The notes: a model not told the origin generated them from the sequence alone. Counted from the first letter of the stretch, positions 16,918 to 26,043 are shown. The stretch is DNA of 64,000 nucleotides from an uncultured Steroidobacter sp. (GCA_937864115.1 CALMII010000029.1:29203-93202); one strand, 5' to 3'. Numbers and translations: made by a program.

Positions 16918-18045
16918 CTAGTTCTGCGCCTGTTCCTCGGCGATCAGCTTGTCGAGTACGCGACGCGCCCGCACGGCGGGTGCATCGCCCGACAACAACA
17001 CGGGCTTCAAGGACCAGAACTCGGCATCCCCCATCGCGCGCTGCTGCGCTTCCAGCATCGGCAGATCTTCGTGAGTGAACGGCACGTTGATTCCGTCGAC
17101 GATCTTCTGGGCCATCTCGTCGCCTTGCGGGCCCATTGCCTTGGGGAAGGAGATGCCGAACCAGTAGTGGGTCGTCGTCGCCGTCTCGGGCGTGAACAGG
17201 TGCGGCAGCGGATTCTCGCGCCCTTCGCTGCGCGGCCGGCCGGCGAGTGTCGCGCCCGCCATCAACAGCATGTTGGCAGGCGCGTCCCAGCGCACGTCGA
17301 ACCAGCGATCCACCGGCGTGCCCTGCGGATAACCGAGCGCGTCATAAAGAAAGGGAGTCATGATCTCGCTGACCGTCTGCCGCATCGAGTACACGGTGTT
17401 GCCCTTCTGCTCGATGTTGGTCAAAGCGTGCCTGACCGCTTCGGTGCCCAGCGTGCTCGGGTGGAGAAACTCCACGTGCGACAGATCCATGATGTTGTCG
17501 GTCTCGAGCACATAGTTGGCCCTGGCATGCAGGTAGCGCTTGCCGACGTACCAGTGCTCGGGATCGATCAGGGAAAAGTCCGGAATCAGCGCCGCATCGG
17601 CTTTCTCGGCCTTGCCCATCCAGATCCACAGGATGCCGTAGCGTTCGACCAGCGGATAGGTACGCACCTTGGCCGCGGGCGGGATACGACCTTCGCCATG
17701 CGGGTTGTGCACGCACGCGCCCTGGCCGTCGAAGCGCAGGCCGTGATAGGCGCACTGCACTGCCTTGCCGCCGTCGCAGAGCTTGCCCATGGACAACGGG
17801 GCGAATCGATGCGGGCAGCGGTCCTGCAGCGCGTGAGGCACGCCGGCCTCATCACGAAACATCACCACCGCCTGGTCGAGGAAGGTACGAGGCAGCAAAG
17901 CGCCGGGCTGGACGTCTTCGGACCAGCCGGCGACATACCAGGTGTTGAGAAGATAAGGCATGGAACGAGTCCCACGTTGGGGTTGAGGATGTCCTGCTGC
18001 GCCCTCTGTCGCAGCAGGCGTCTTCATGGATGGCGAACCGCTCAT
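16918..18045 (-). CDS. Rieske oxygenase, vanillate O-demethylase VanA-like
   Basis: A 375-residue Rieske oxygenase of the VanA type. The Rieske cluster motif is CPHRF then CAYHGL (about residues 77-100). The iron site is ETDNIMDLSHVEFLH near residue 180. ATG 18045 overlaps the DUF1329 stop as ATGA and follows GAGGCGG, supporting translational coupling. An internal ATG at 17961 begins the conserved MPYLLNTWYVAGW and cannot be excluded. No reductase lies beside it, so it probably shares the VanB-like reductase at 6954. It is embedded within the DUF1302-DUF1329-Ycf48-RND transport run, which suggests its substrate is the compound that run handles. Confidence 0.92.
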   Translation of the reverse strand: MSGSPSMKTPAATEGAAGHPQPQRGTRSMPYLLNTWYVAGWSEDVQPGALLPRTFLDQAVVMFRDEAGVPHALQDRCPHRFAPLSMGKLCDGGKAVQCAYHGLRFDGQGACVHNPHGEGRIPPAAKVRTYPLVERYGILWIWMGKAEKADAALIPDFSLIDPEHWYVGKRYLHARANYVLETDNIMDLSHVEFLHPSTLGTEAVRHALTNIEQKGNTVYSMRQTVSEIMTPFLYDALGYPQGTPVDRWFDVRWDAPANMLLMAGATLAGRPRSEGRENPLPHLFTPETATTTHYWFGISFPKAMGPQGDEMAQKIVDGINVPFTHEDLPMLEAQQRAMGDAEFWSLKPVLLSGDAPAVRARRVLDKLIAEEQAQN

Positions 18046-19385
18046 CGCACCGCCTCGGCAGCCAGGGTGTCAGGCTGGAAATTGCTGTCGCTGAACTTCG
18101 GCACGAACACCGTTTGCGCGGCTTTACCGTTCATCAGTCCGTTGACGAACCAGGAACCTGACACCAGGTCGTGCATGTCGAAGGTCACAGGCGCGGTGGC
18201 CGGTACATCGGGCATCACCAGCGGGTATTGCGTCAGGGTGCGCCAGAGATTGCCGCGCGCATCCCAGCGATCGGCGAGCACGGCAACCCAGGTGTCCTCG
18301 TCGAGGTAGTAGCGGCTGCGCGGCATCTGGTGGCGCTGGCCGGGGCGCAACGTGGCTTCCACCACCCATACCCGGTGCAGTTCCCAGCGCACGTGATCAG
18401 GGTTGATGAAGTTCTTGCCGATCACGTCGGCATCGCGCTTGGGCACGTTGAGCCGGTTGGTGTTGTACGGGATCAGCTTCTCTTCCTTGCCCACGAGCTT
18501 CCAGTCGAAGCGGTCGAGTCGCCCGGAAAACACCAGCTGCTCATCGAAGGTCATGACCCCGGCGGTCTGCGGTGTCGGTGTGTCGCAGCAGGCATTCGGC
18601 AGCTTGCGCACGCGGCGCTGTCCCGTCAGATAGACCCAGGCTTCGTCCCGGCTGGAATCGGTGTTGATCTTGTTCATGAAGGCTTCGCCGGCGCGTATCG
18701 GCGGACCGGTATTGACGATCTTGGCTTCGAAGTGCACCCCGCCCTGCTTCTCGAAGGCCGCCCGGTCGCCGCCTTCCTGGTAGTAGGGCCGGTTGACGTC
18801 GGCCTTGGCATCCACCGTCAGCACCGGCTTGCCGTCGGCGGTGACGAGATAGCCGGTAACGTCCCAGCGATAGGCGGTGCCGTTCCAGTTGAGCACCGCG
18901 TTCCACATCGCCTCGGCACCGCTCTTCGGGATCGGGAACGGAATGCCCCCATACGCGCCCGTCAGCACGTCGTTGTTCAAGGCGGCACGGGTCGCGTTGA
19001 GCCTGGTGTTCTCGTAGACGAAGGCCGGCGCGGCAGCAGTGCGACGCGTCTGATAGACGTTGATCTTGAAGTCGGGGTACCTCTTGAACATCGCCCTCAG
19101 GCCGTCGGTCAACTGCTGGTCGTGCTCGCCGGCATTGGCTGCGGTCACCGTGTACAGCGGCTTGTCGGCCGCGAACGGGTCGGGCCGGCGTCCGACGATC
19201 CGGGCGGCGGCGGTGCTGGTGAAGCCGCCGGTCCAGGCGGGGATGGTGCCGGCCTGGTTGCCGGCTGCTTCGGCGCCGAGCGCAGTGAGTTCCTTGCCGA
19301 GCTTGGCGGCCTCTTCGCTGGTTACCGCGGCTTGAACGATGAACGGCATCACCGTCATGGCCAGCAGAACGAATTGCTTCTTCAT
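18042..19385 (-). CDS. DUF1329 outer-membrane-associated lipid-handling protein
   Basis: A 447-residue exported protein with a signal peptide (MKKQFVLLAMTVMPFIVQA). Family landmarks are AGTIPAWTGG, RRPDPFAADKPLYTVTAAN, GQRRVRKLPNACCDTPTP and RHQMPRSRYYLDEDTWV. DUF1329 proteins have a LolB-like fold and occur beside DUF1302 porin-like proteins. They are thought to act with RND exporters in envelope traffic of hydrophobic molecules. It starts 32 bases after the DUF1302 stop and overlaps the Rieske gene start by 4 bases, so all are one operon. Confidence 0.92.
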   Translation of the reverse strand: MKKQFVLLAMTVMPFIVQAAVTSEEAAKLGKELTALGAEAAGNQAGTIPAWTGGFTSTAAARIVGRRPDPFAADKPLYTVTAANAGEHDQQLTDGLRAMFKRYPDFKINVYQTRRTAAAPAFVYENTRLNATRAALNNDVLTGAYGGIPFPIPKSGAEAMWNAVLNWNGTAYRWDVTGYLVTADGKPVLTVDAKADVNRPYYQEGGDRAAFEKQGGVHFEAKIVNTGPPIRAGEAFMNKINTDSSRDEAWVYLTGQRRVRKLPNACCDTPTPQTAGVMTFDEQLVFSGRLDRFDWKLVGKEEKLIPYNTNRLNVPKRDADVIGKNFINPDHVRWELHRVWVVEATLRPGQRHQMPRSRYYLDEDTWVAVLADRWDARGNLWRTLTQYPLVMPDVPATAPVTFDMHDLVSGSWFVNGLMNGKAAQTVFVPKFSDSNFQPDTLAAEAVR

Positions 19386-19417
19386 GTGGGGTTCCCTAGT
19401 GGTTTTGGTTTGAGCGA

Positions 19418-21094
19418 TCAGAAGGTCACCGCCAGCGACAGCGAGACGAAATCCCGATCGGCGAGCGATTGCTTGTAGGAGAAGGCCTGTCCGCTGCTAT
19501 CCAGCATGGTTCCCGGCTCGCCGTAGAAATAGGTGTAGCCGAGACCCATGCGCCACTTGTCGAGGTAGCTGAAGTTGAAAGACACATTGATGTCCCCGGA
19601 ATCGTCGGCGCCGAAGTACGGAATGGCCGAGGAACGCCCATAGGTGTAGCTGCCGGATATCGGGATCGACAGATCGACACCGGACATGACCTGGCGAAAC
19701 TTCGGCTCGTACTGCACGCGCGCAGCACAGGCGGACCTCGTGCTGTTGGCCGCGACGGGCTGATCGTTGGTCACCTTCTGAGTGCGATTGCACGCGAGCT
19801 CGGCGAGTGCGGTGGACTCCTTGACCAGGAAGTTCGGCTCGAAGGCCGTGAGTGTCGACAGATTCAGATGCAGCGTCGTACCACGCGGCACACCCACGCC
19901 CGCATAGGCCGGAACGGGATCAGCGGCCAGATAGGCGCCATCACGCACGGACACCTCGCCGGCCCAGCTGGAATTGCCGAAAGCCTTGGCGAAGGAAAAC
20001 CCATAGGCGTTCACGTCCTTGCCGTAGTAGAGGTAGTACTGCGTCGGCAAGTAGGGCGGGAAGCCGGGGGGCAGACCGGTGGGCGCCGGAGCATCGAGAA
20101 TGAGTGTCGGCACGCGCTCGTGATAGCGGATCGCGTACAGGCCGAAATCCGTGCCGATGCTTGCAAGGCTGAACCGCAGCTGGGCGCCGCCTTGCCCGGA
20201 GTCGCCGGGATCACGATCGGCGGTGCGATCTGCAGACACGCCGGGCGTAAGGAACGGGATCGCCGGAATGAATTGCAGCTGAGATCCGCCGACGTCCAGC
20301 ATGTCGGAAGTCGAAAAGTAGCTGCCCACGGCGGGCAAGCGTGTCTTCTTCCACTTGACCTGGTAGTAGGCGCCGAGGCTCACCGACGGCGTCAATGTGA
20401 TCTGTCCGGAGATCTGCCGCACAGGCAGGGCGATGTCGCGAAACTGCACGCCAGGCAACGACGTCGCCTTGATGATGTCGAGCGGCACCATGCCGTAGGC
20501 AATGCCGTTGTTGCCGAAGAACAGACTTTCTCCGTACACGAGCGCGTATTGACCGAGCTTCGCGTTGGCCTCAAAGCCTCCGACCTCACCCGTAGCGAAG
20601 ACGAACGCATCGAGAAGTTCGGCCTTGTTTCCATGCAGCCGTTGCGTCGCGTCCTGAAACTCGTTGCCGGTCGGCCCCGCGCCCTGGCTCGTACCCGGAG
20701 AATCGTTGTCGTTCGTCCGCTGGTAGATCTCGTCGTACCAACCCGCACCGCTGAAGCGAATGCCGAATCCATCGAAGATTGCGTCGAACTCGGTGTAGAG
20801 ATCCGTGCGCACACTCACCAGTCCGCGGGAGAAGTTGCGATCGCCGTCATCCTGGGCTGCAGATGAGCCGCCCGAGACCAGGGCATCGTCGCGATTTCCC
20901 GTACGTCCCATGAAGGTCTGCTTCACAGACGTGGTCCAGTTGAACTGCGACACCGCCTGAACGTCGGGCAAAGTGATTTCCTCGAGTTCGTCGCCAGCCG
21001 CGAAAGCTCCCAAGGGAAAGAGGGCCGTCAGTGCAAGGACGCGGGATGGGGCTACTGCCCGCGATACCGCCGTGAGAATCCGGACTGCGTGCAT
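19418..21094 (-). CDS. DUF1302 outer-membrane beta-barrel protein
   Basis: A 558-residue protein with a signal peptide (MHAVRILTAVSRAVAPSRVL, cleaved near GAFAAGDE). A beta-rich body follows, with FNWTTSVKQTFMGRTGNRDDA near the N-terminus, repeated FGLYAIRYHERVP-type strands and a C-terminal Phe (VSLSLAVTF) typical of outer-membrane insertion. DUF1302 proteins accompany DUF1329 proteins in aromatic and steroid catabolic clusters and are presumed uptake channels. ATG 21094 begins the signal peptide. It is first in its operon and divergent from the FAH-family gene. The 298 bases between them hold two predicted MarR operators. Confidence 0.9.
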   Translation of the reverse strand: MHAVRILTAVSRAVAPSRVLALTALFPLGAFAAGDELEEITLPDVQAVSQFNWTTSVKQTFMGRTGNRDDALVSGGSSAAQDDGDRNFSRGLVSVRTDLYTEFDAIFDGFGIRFSGAGWYDEIYQRTNDNDSPGTSQGAGPTGNEFQDATQRLHGNKAELLDAFVFATGEVGGFEANAKLGQYALVYGESLFFGNNGIAYGMVPLDIIKATSLPGVQFRDIALPVRQISGQITLTPSVSLGAYYQVKWKKTRLPAVGSYFSTSDMLDVGGSQLQFIPAIPFLTPGVSADRTADRDPGDSGQGGAQLRFSLASIGTDFGLYAIRYHERVPTLILDAPAPTGLPPGFPPYLPTQYYLYYGKDVNAYGFSFAKAFGNSSWAGEVSVRDGAYLAADPVPAYAGVGVPRGTTLHLNLSTLTAFEPNFLVKESTALAELACNRTQKVTNDQPVAANSTRSACAARVQYEPKFRQVMSGVDLSIPISGSYTYGRSSAIPYFGADDSGDINVSFNFSYLDKWRMGLGYTYFYGEPGTMLDSSGQAFSYKQSLADRDFVSLSLAVTF

Positions 21095-21168
21095 TTGGTT
21101 CTCCTGTTGTTTCTTGTCACCGGCCGATCGCTGTCGGCGATCAGCCGGCTCCACCCTGTTTATTATCT

Positions 21169-21186
21169 TGTCATCTTGACAGCATA
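21169..21186 (+). promoter_or_regulatory. Predicted operator, copy 2 (DUF1302/FAH promoter region)
   Basis: TGTCATCTTGACAGCATA contains the perfect dyad TGTCA-N3-TGACA followed by GCATA. It is 75 bases upstream of DUF1302. It matches copies at 6266 and 21311 in both core and GCATA flank. Confidence 0.65.
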
Positions 21187-21310
21187 CTGCCTAGATGACA
21201 CTAGTCTGCCATTCGTTGTTTTTAATTTCCACTGTCGAACTGCCACACCACCGCGCAGTCCGCCGAGAACTCATACACCCGCACGTAAAGTATCAGTTGA
21301 CTTCACAAGC

Positions 21311-21328
21311 TGTCATATTGACAGCATA
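21311..21328 (+). promoter_or_regulatory. Predicted operator, copy 3 (DUF1302/FAH promoter region)
   Basis: TGTCATATTGACAGCATA carries the dyad CTGTCA-N3-TGACAG if the preceding C is counted. A further half site TTGACA follows at once. It is 65 bases upstream of the FAH-family start. Same element as copies at 6266 and 21169. Confidence 0.65.
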
Positions 21329-21392
21329 TTGACACTCACGTCGAGTTCACTAGAGTGCGCCATCACGCACCCAGACCAAGGAATCGCACTGC

Positions 21393-22232
21393 ATGAAACT
21401 GCTTCGTCATGGATCCAGAGGAAACGAAAAGCCCGGAGCCCTCGACGGCCAGGGCCGGATTCGGGACCTGTCGCTGCTGGTCCCCGATTTCACGCCCGAC
21501 TGGATGGCGCCTCAGAAGATCGCCGCGCTCGCCGCCATCGACCTGACGCGAATGCCGGTCGTGCCGCCGGGCACCCGCCTCGGCACGCCCGTCGCCGGCG
21601 TGCGGCAGTTCGTGGCCATCGGCCTGAACTACCGCAAGCACGCGCAAGAGGCAGGCTTTGACATCCCGAAGGAACCGGTGGTGTTCACCAAGGCGGTGAC
21701 GTCGATCGCCGGACCGAATGACGACGTGGAGTTGCCGGAAGGATCGGAAGCCGGCGACTGGGAGATCGAGCTCGGCTTCGTCATCGGCACGCAGGCAAGG
21801 AAGGTGCCGGTCGCGCAAGCGCTCTCGCACGTGGCGGGCTATTGCCTTGCCAACGATGTCTCGGAACGCGACTGGCAGACCAGGCGCAATGGTCAGTGGA
21901 GCAAGGGCAAGAGCTTCGATGGCTTCGGCCCGCTCGGTCCGTGGCTCGTGACCACCGACGAACTCCCCGATCCGCAGACCATCGCGCTGGAACTGGCAGT
22001 CAACGGCGAAGTGAAGCAGCAGAGCAGCACCGCGGACATGATCTTCCCGGTGGCCGACGTAGTGTCCTATCTCAGCCAGTTCATGACGCTGCTGCCCGGC
22101 GACGTGGTGATCACCGGCACGCCCCACGGAGTGGGCCATGGCATGAAACCGACTCCGCAGTTCCTGAAGCGCGGCGATGTGATGACCTTGAACGCCGGGC
22201 CTCTCGGCACCCAGCGGCAAAAGGTCGTCTGA
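21393..22232 (+). CDS. Fumarylacetoacetate hydrolase-family protein
   Basis: A 279-residue FAH-fold enzyme. The conserved core starts at AIGLNYRKHAQEAGFDIP near residue 73, then PVVFTKAVTSIAGPNDDVELP. The metal-site acidic residues are in DWEIELGFVIG, followed by GYCLANDVSERDWQTRR, GKSFDGFGPLGPWLVT and the ending GDVVITGTPHGVGHG. Members hydrolyse or decarboxylate 2-oxo acids formed after ring cleavage, or act as hydratases. Paired with the VOC dioxygenase 70 bases downstream, it would process the meta-cleavage product. Expression is probably controlled from the operator region shared with DUF1302. Confidence 0.92.
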   Translation: MKLLRHGSRGNEKPGALDGQGRIRDLSLLVPDFTPDWMAPQKIAALAAIDLTRMPVVPPGTRLGTPVAGVRQFVAIGLNYRKHAQEAGFDIPKEPVVFTKAVTSIAGPNDDVELPEGSEAGDWEIELGFVIGTQARKVPVAQALSHVAGYCLANDVSERDWQTRRNGQWSKGKSFDGFGPLGPWLVTTDELPDPQTIALELAVNGEVKQQSSTADMIFPVADVVSYLSQFMTLLPGDVVITGTPHGVGHGMKPTPQFLKRGDVMTLNAGPLGTQRQKVV

Positions 22233-22302
22233 AGCGCGGACAGAAAAACCGGATCCCACAACGCGGCGCAGTCCTGTCTGCGCCTGCGCCAGGAAATAAA
22301 GC

Positions 22303-23247
22303 ATGGCAACCGTCAACAGCAGCAGCGACCCCCTGGCCATCCACTCGGTCGACGAATTTGTCTTCAGCGTGCCTGACCTGCTTCAGGCGCGTCACTTCTA
22401 CGCGAGCTTCGGCCTCGACGTGCGCGCGGAAGACAACGGCCTCGCCCTCTACAGCTACGGGCATGCGCACCGCTGGGCGCGCATCGTCCCCGGAAATCAC
22501 AAGCGTTTGCTTTGGCTGACCATGGGCATCTATGAAAGTGACGTGGCGCGCTTCGAACAGCGGCTGGCAACGCTCGGAGTCGCGCGCATCGCGGCGCCGG
22601 AGGGGGCGGACCCGAAAGGTCTGTGGATCGAGGGTCCCGATGGACTGGCCCTGCAACTGCGTGTCGCCGCGAAGTCGTCGCCGTCGCAACCCGCGCCCCG
22701 CGACTTCCCGCCGCTCTCCAACAACCGGGGACGTGCGCCCAGCCGCAGCGAGATCGACCGAGTGCACCCGCTATACCTGTCGCACATCCTGCTCTTCAGC
22801 GGCAATGTGGATGCGGCCGTCAAATTCTACGAAGACGTGTGCGGACTGCGCCTCTCCGACAAGTCCGGCTCCGTGATCGCCTTCCTGCACACCCCGCACG
22901 GCAGCGACCACCACCTGCTCGCGTTCGCTCTGGGCGGCGGACTCGGTCTGCACCACAGCAGCTGGTGCGTCCCCTCCATCGATGCAGTCGGGCTGGGCAG
23001 TCAGCAGATGGAGCAGGCAGGCTACGGAGCTGGCTGGGGAGTTGGACGCCACGTGTTGGGCTCAAACTACTTCCGCTACGTGCGCGATCCCTGGGGCAGC
23101 TACGCCGAATACTCCTACGACATCGATTTCGTCGAAGCAGGCCACGACTGGCCTGCGGCTGACCATCCGCCGGAAGACTCGCTGTATGTCTGGGGCCCGG
23201 CGGTGCCAGCAGACTTCGTGGTCAATCACGAGTTGAGCTCGATTTAG
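22303..23247 (+). CDS. Extradiol (type I) ring-cleavage dioxygenase-like VOC protein
   Basis: A 314-residue protein with two vicinal-oxygen-chelate modules. The N-terminal module begins SVDEFVFSVPDLLQARHFYAS. The C-terminal module has metal ligands that fit the catechol 2,3-dioxygenase set: His in LYLSHILLF (near 165), His in GLGLHHSSW (near 216) and Glu in SYAEYSYD (near 269). A well-conserved Fe(II)/Mn(II) site suggests real catalysis on a catechol-like ring. ATG 22303 follows AGGAAA. It is cotranscribed with the FAH-family hydrolase. Substrate not determined; the C-terminal tail is unremarkable. Confidence 0.85.
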   Translation: MATVNSSSDPLAIHSVDEFVFSVPDLLQARHFYASFGLDVRAEDNGLALYSYGHAHRWARIVPGNHKRLLWLTMGIYESDVARFEQRLATLGVARIAAPEGADPKGLWIEGPDGLALQLRVAAKSSPSQPAPRDFPPLSNNRGRAPSRSEIDRVHPLYLSHILLFSGNVDAAVKFYEDVCGLRLSDKSGSVIAFLHTPHGSDHHLLAFALGGGLGLHHSSWCVPSIDAVGLGSQQMEQAGYGAGWGVGRHVLGSNYFRYVRDPWGSYAEYSYDIDFVEAGHDWPAADHPPEDSLYVWGPAVPADFVVNHELSSI

Positions 23248-23283
23248 GTCAGCACGTCCCGCCGCATCGCCGGAAGCGAGTCT

Positions 23284-25815
23284 TCAGAACCGCGCTCGCA
23301 CACTGAAGGTCGCGCTCCGCGGCGCGCCGTAGGAATGGCTGTAGCTGCTGACGCGGTATTCCTCGTCCAGCACGTTGTTGACGAGCAGGGACAGCGACAC
23401 CTGCTCGTTCAGCTCGTAGCCCAGATTCACGCCCACGACGACGTAGCTGTCGAGGTTGTCGAAGTCGGGATTGCCGGTACCCCAGCCCGCAACCGCCGCG
23501 GTGTCGTCCTGCCAGCGCAGGCTGCCGCCGACGCTCAGTTTCGACAGCGCCTCGGGCCGATACTGGGTGAAGAGCTTGAACTGCTGTTCGGGCTGCTCCG
23601 GGTTCAGCACGTCGCCCGCGCTATCTTCATTCTTGAAGCGCGTGTAGCCGGCCTGGATCTGCCAGTTCGGCGTCAGTTCGCCTGCGACTTCGATTTCCCA
23701 GCCACGGCCCTCGGTGTGATCTTCGGCGCTGTAGGCCTGATCACCATTCGGGGTCAGGATGGGACCCTCGGCATCCCGCAGCGCGACGCCGAGATTGTTG
23801 CGCTTCGATTCGAACACGGCGGCGCTCGCGTTCAGGCGGCCTTCGAACCACGCGCCCTTGAGCCCGAGTTCGTAGGTGTCGCCTTCTTCCGGCTCCAGCA
23901 GGTTGCCGCTGACATCCCGCTTCTCCTGCGGCTTGAAAATCTGCGTGTAGCTGGCGTAAGCGGAGAGCGCGTCCGTGAGATCGACGACCACCCCGGCGTA
24001 GGGCGTGAATTCGTTGTTGTAGTCGAGATCGCTGTAGACGTAAGAATCATGGTTGGCCGTCGCACGCTCGGCATAGAAGTATTCCCAGTTGGTGATGCGT
24101 CCGCCCAGGATCACCGACAGACGATCCATGGGACGCAGCCGCGTGGCGACGTACGCGCCCTCCTGCCGGGTATCGATGTCGTACGGATAGTCTGCCTCCG
24201 AACCGGGCATCGCATTCCAGTCAGGATCGGTGTAGCGCAACCGGCCATTGCTCCATGACGCGGACGAGTAACCGAAACCTCTGAAATCATCGTAGACGCT
24301 GAGCGGCGCCGCCTGATCGTTGCGATACATGTTGAGACCGACGACCAGATCATGCTCGCGACCGAACAGCCGGTATTTGCCGTCCACCCTGACGTCGACG
24401 ATATGCGTGTCGTAGTTGAAATCGAGGCTGAGCAGGCGCGCGATGACGGGCGAACCATCCTCTGGAATGGAGTTGACCATGCCGCGGCGCATGTCCGTAT
24501 TGAACTTGCCGAACCCGTAGGTGAACGTCGCGCTCCAGTCGTCATTGAACCGATGTTCGAGCGTCGCTGACGCGTAGGTACGGTCGCTGTTCAGATAGGA
24601 CCAGTGCGGCGAAATGTTGGTGGACGTGCTCTTCGGCATCGGCGTGACGCCGTCGTCGAAATAGAAATACGAGCCGTAGTCCTCCGCCCAGGGCGCTCCC
24701 TTGCTGTCGGCGGTGCCATGCTCCAGCGTCAGTCGCAGCAACGTGCGCTCGCCGAGGTCCGCCTCGAATGCGCCGTAGAAGACGCTGCGGTCATTGCTGT
24801 AGTCGTCGACCCAGGAATCGCCTTGATCATAGGCAGCCACGACGCGTCCGCGCAGGCTGCCCGATGCATTGAGCGGGCCGCCGACGTCGGCCATGAGGCG
24901 ATAGTGATCCCAGCTGCCCAGCGTGGCTTCGAACGATGTCTGCAGTTCGTGCGTGGGTTTCTTGCGGGTCAGCGCCATGAGCGCACTGGGATCGCCCGCG
25001 CCCGTCATCAGGCCCGTCGAACCGCGCACGACCGTGACGGAGTCGTAGATGGCGGTGTCCAGCGAACCGTGGCCGTAGCGCTCGGATTCCGCCAGCGTTT
25101 CCCAGGGTACGTTGACGCCGTCGATCTGGTAGCTGTCCACCTCGTAGCCGCGCGCATACATCAGGGTTCGTCCACCGATCGGCGTGCCCCGGGAGTTGTA
25201 GTACACGCCCGTCACCTGCTCGGCGATGTCGGCCAGTGAATTGAGGCTCTGCTGATCGATGCGTTCGCGCGTGATCACCGTGACCGACTGCGGCGTCTCG
25301 CGCAGCGACAGGTTGAGGCCGGTGGCGGCTGCCACCGGGCCCGGGGTGGTCAGCGACCTCGTGCCTTCAGTGGTGCCCGTCTCCTCCGCGCTCACCACCC
25401 TCACCTTCTGCATCGTCTGCTCGGTTGCGGCAGCGGCTGGACTGGCCACCCGCAGTACGTAGGCGCCATCGCCCTGATCGAACGCCTCGAGTCCCGTGCC
25501 CTGCAGCAATGCGGACAGCGCGCCGGTGATCGAGTAAGTCCCGGTGAGACCCGGGCTGGTCTTGCCGTCCGTGAGCGACGAGGAAGCAGTGACGCTGACG
25601 CCTGACTGGGTGACGAACTGCCCGAGCGTCTGCGTCAGCGGTCCCGCGGGAATCTGGTAGCGCCGGCTTTCCGGAGATGTCTGCGCCTGGGCCGCAGCGG
25701 ACTGAATGGCTGCGGCCGACACGGCGACCGTCCCTGCTGCGAACAGCAGCGCCCTGATGGTGGATTGCAACACTGTCGCGCGACGCTGATTCTGAAAATA
25801 CATCGACTGCCCCAT
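23284..25815 (-). CDS. Cassette A: STN-domain TonB-dependent receptor
   Basis: An 843-residue outer-membrane receptor with a signal peptide. Its N-terminal STN signalling domain has RRYQIPAGPLTQTLGQFVTQ and PGLTGTYSITGALSALLQGT. The plug has LRETPQSVTVITRERI and VRGSTGLMTGAGDPSA. The 22-strand barrel ends in TFSVRARF with terminal Phe. This is the FecA/FpvA-type transducing siderophore receptor pattern. I chose ATG 25815 (ATG 25803 is also possible); longer frames run into a REP element. It lies about 230 bases downstream of its FecR gene and would signal through it to sigma A when a ferric chelate binds. Confidence 0.93.
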   Translation of the reverse strand: MGQSMYFQNQRRATVLQSTIRALLFAAGTVAVSAAAIQSAAAQAQTSPESRRYQIPAGPLTQTLGQFVTQSGVSVTASSSLTDGKTSPGLTGTYSITGALSALLQGTGLEAFDQGDGAYVLRVASPAAAATEQTMQKVRVVSAEETGTTEGTRSLTTPGPVAAATGLNLSLRETPQSVTVITRERIDQQSLNSLADIAEQVTGVYYNSRGTPIGGRTLMYARGYEVDSYQIDGVNVPWETLAESERYGHGSLDTAIYDSVTVVRGSTGLMTGAGDPSALMALTRKKPTHELQTSFEATLGSWDHYRLMADVGGPLNASGSLRGRVVAAYDQGDSWVDDYSNDRSVFYGAFEADLGERTLLRLTLEHGTADSKGAPWAEDYGSYFYFDDGVTPMPKSTSTNISPHWSYLNSDRTYASATLEHRFNDDWSATFTYGFGKFNTDMRRGMVNSIPEDGSPVIARLLSLDFNYDTHIVDVRVDGKYRLFGREHDLVVGLNMYRNDQAAPLSVYDDFRGFGYSSASWSNGRLRYTDPDWNAMPGSEADYPYDIDTRQEGAYVATRLRPMDRLSVILGGRITNWEYFYAERATANHDSYVYSDLDYNNEFTPYAGVVVDLTDALSAYASYTQIFKPQEKRDVSGNLLEPEEGDTYELGLKGAWFEGRLNASAAVFESKRNNLGVALRDAEGPILTPNGDQAYSAEDHTEGRGWEIEVAGELTPNWQIQAGYTRFKNEDSAGDVLNPEQPEQQFKLFTQYRPEALSKLSVGGSLRWQDDTAAVAGWGTGNPDFDNLDSYVVVGVNLGYELNEQVSLSLLVNNVLDEEYRVSSYSHSYGAPRSATFSVRARF

Positions 25816-25902
25816 GGTTCCGCTCGCACACGCGAGGGTATTTCCGTGCTTGATGCGCGAAAGAACCAAAGGGGACAGCGGCCTGATCCCCTCCTCTGTG
25901 GG

Positions 25903-25952
25903 GCCGGCTTCAGCCGGCGTATTTTCAGAAGTCAGGCTAAAGCCTGACCTAC
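25903..25952 (-). repeat. GTAG-headed REP-type double palindrome
   Basis: Read on the minus strand it begins GTAG, then the perfect hairpin GTCAGGCT-TT-AGCCTGAC, a 12-base spacer, then the hairpin GCCGGCTGAAGCCGGC. A GTAG tetranucleotide flush with a palindrome is the mark of the REP class served by RAYT transposases in Stenotrophomonas and relatives. It sits between FecR A and its receptor, so it may affect mRNA stability. No RAYT gene is in the window. Confidence 0.7.
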
Positions 25953-26043
25953 AGAAACCCCATCTTTCCCTGCTACGCGGAGGAAGGGACGCATCGTTCG
26001 ACATCACCCTCAATCGTCCAGCGCCCCCTGCGGCGCACTGGAC

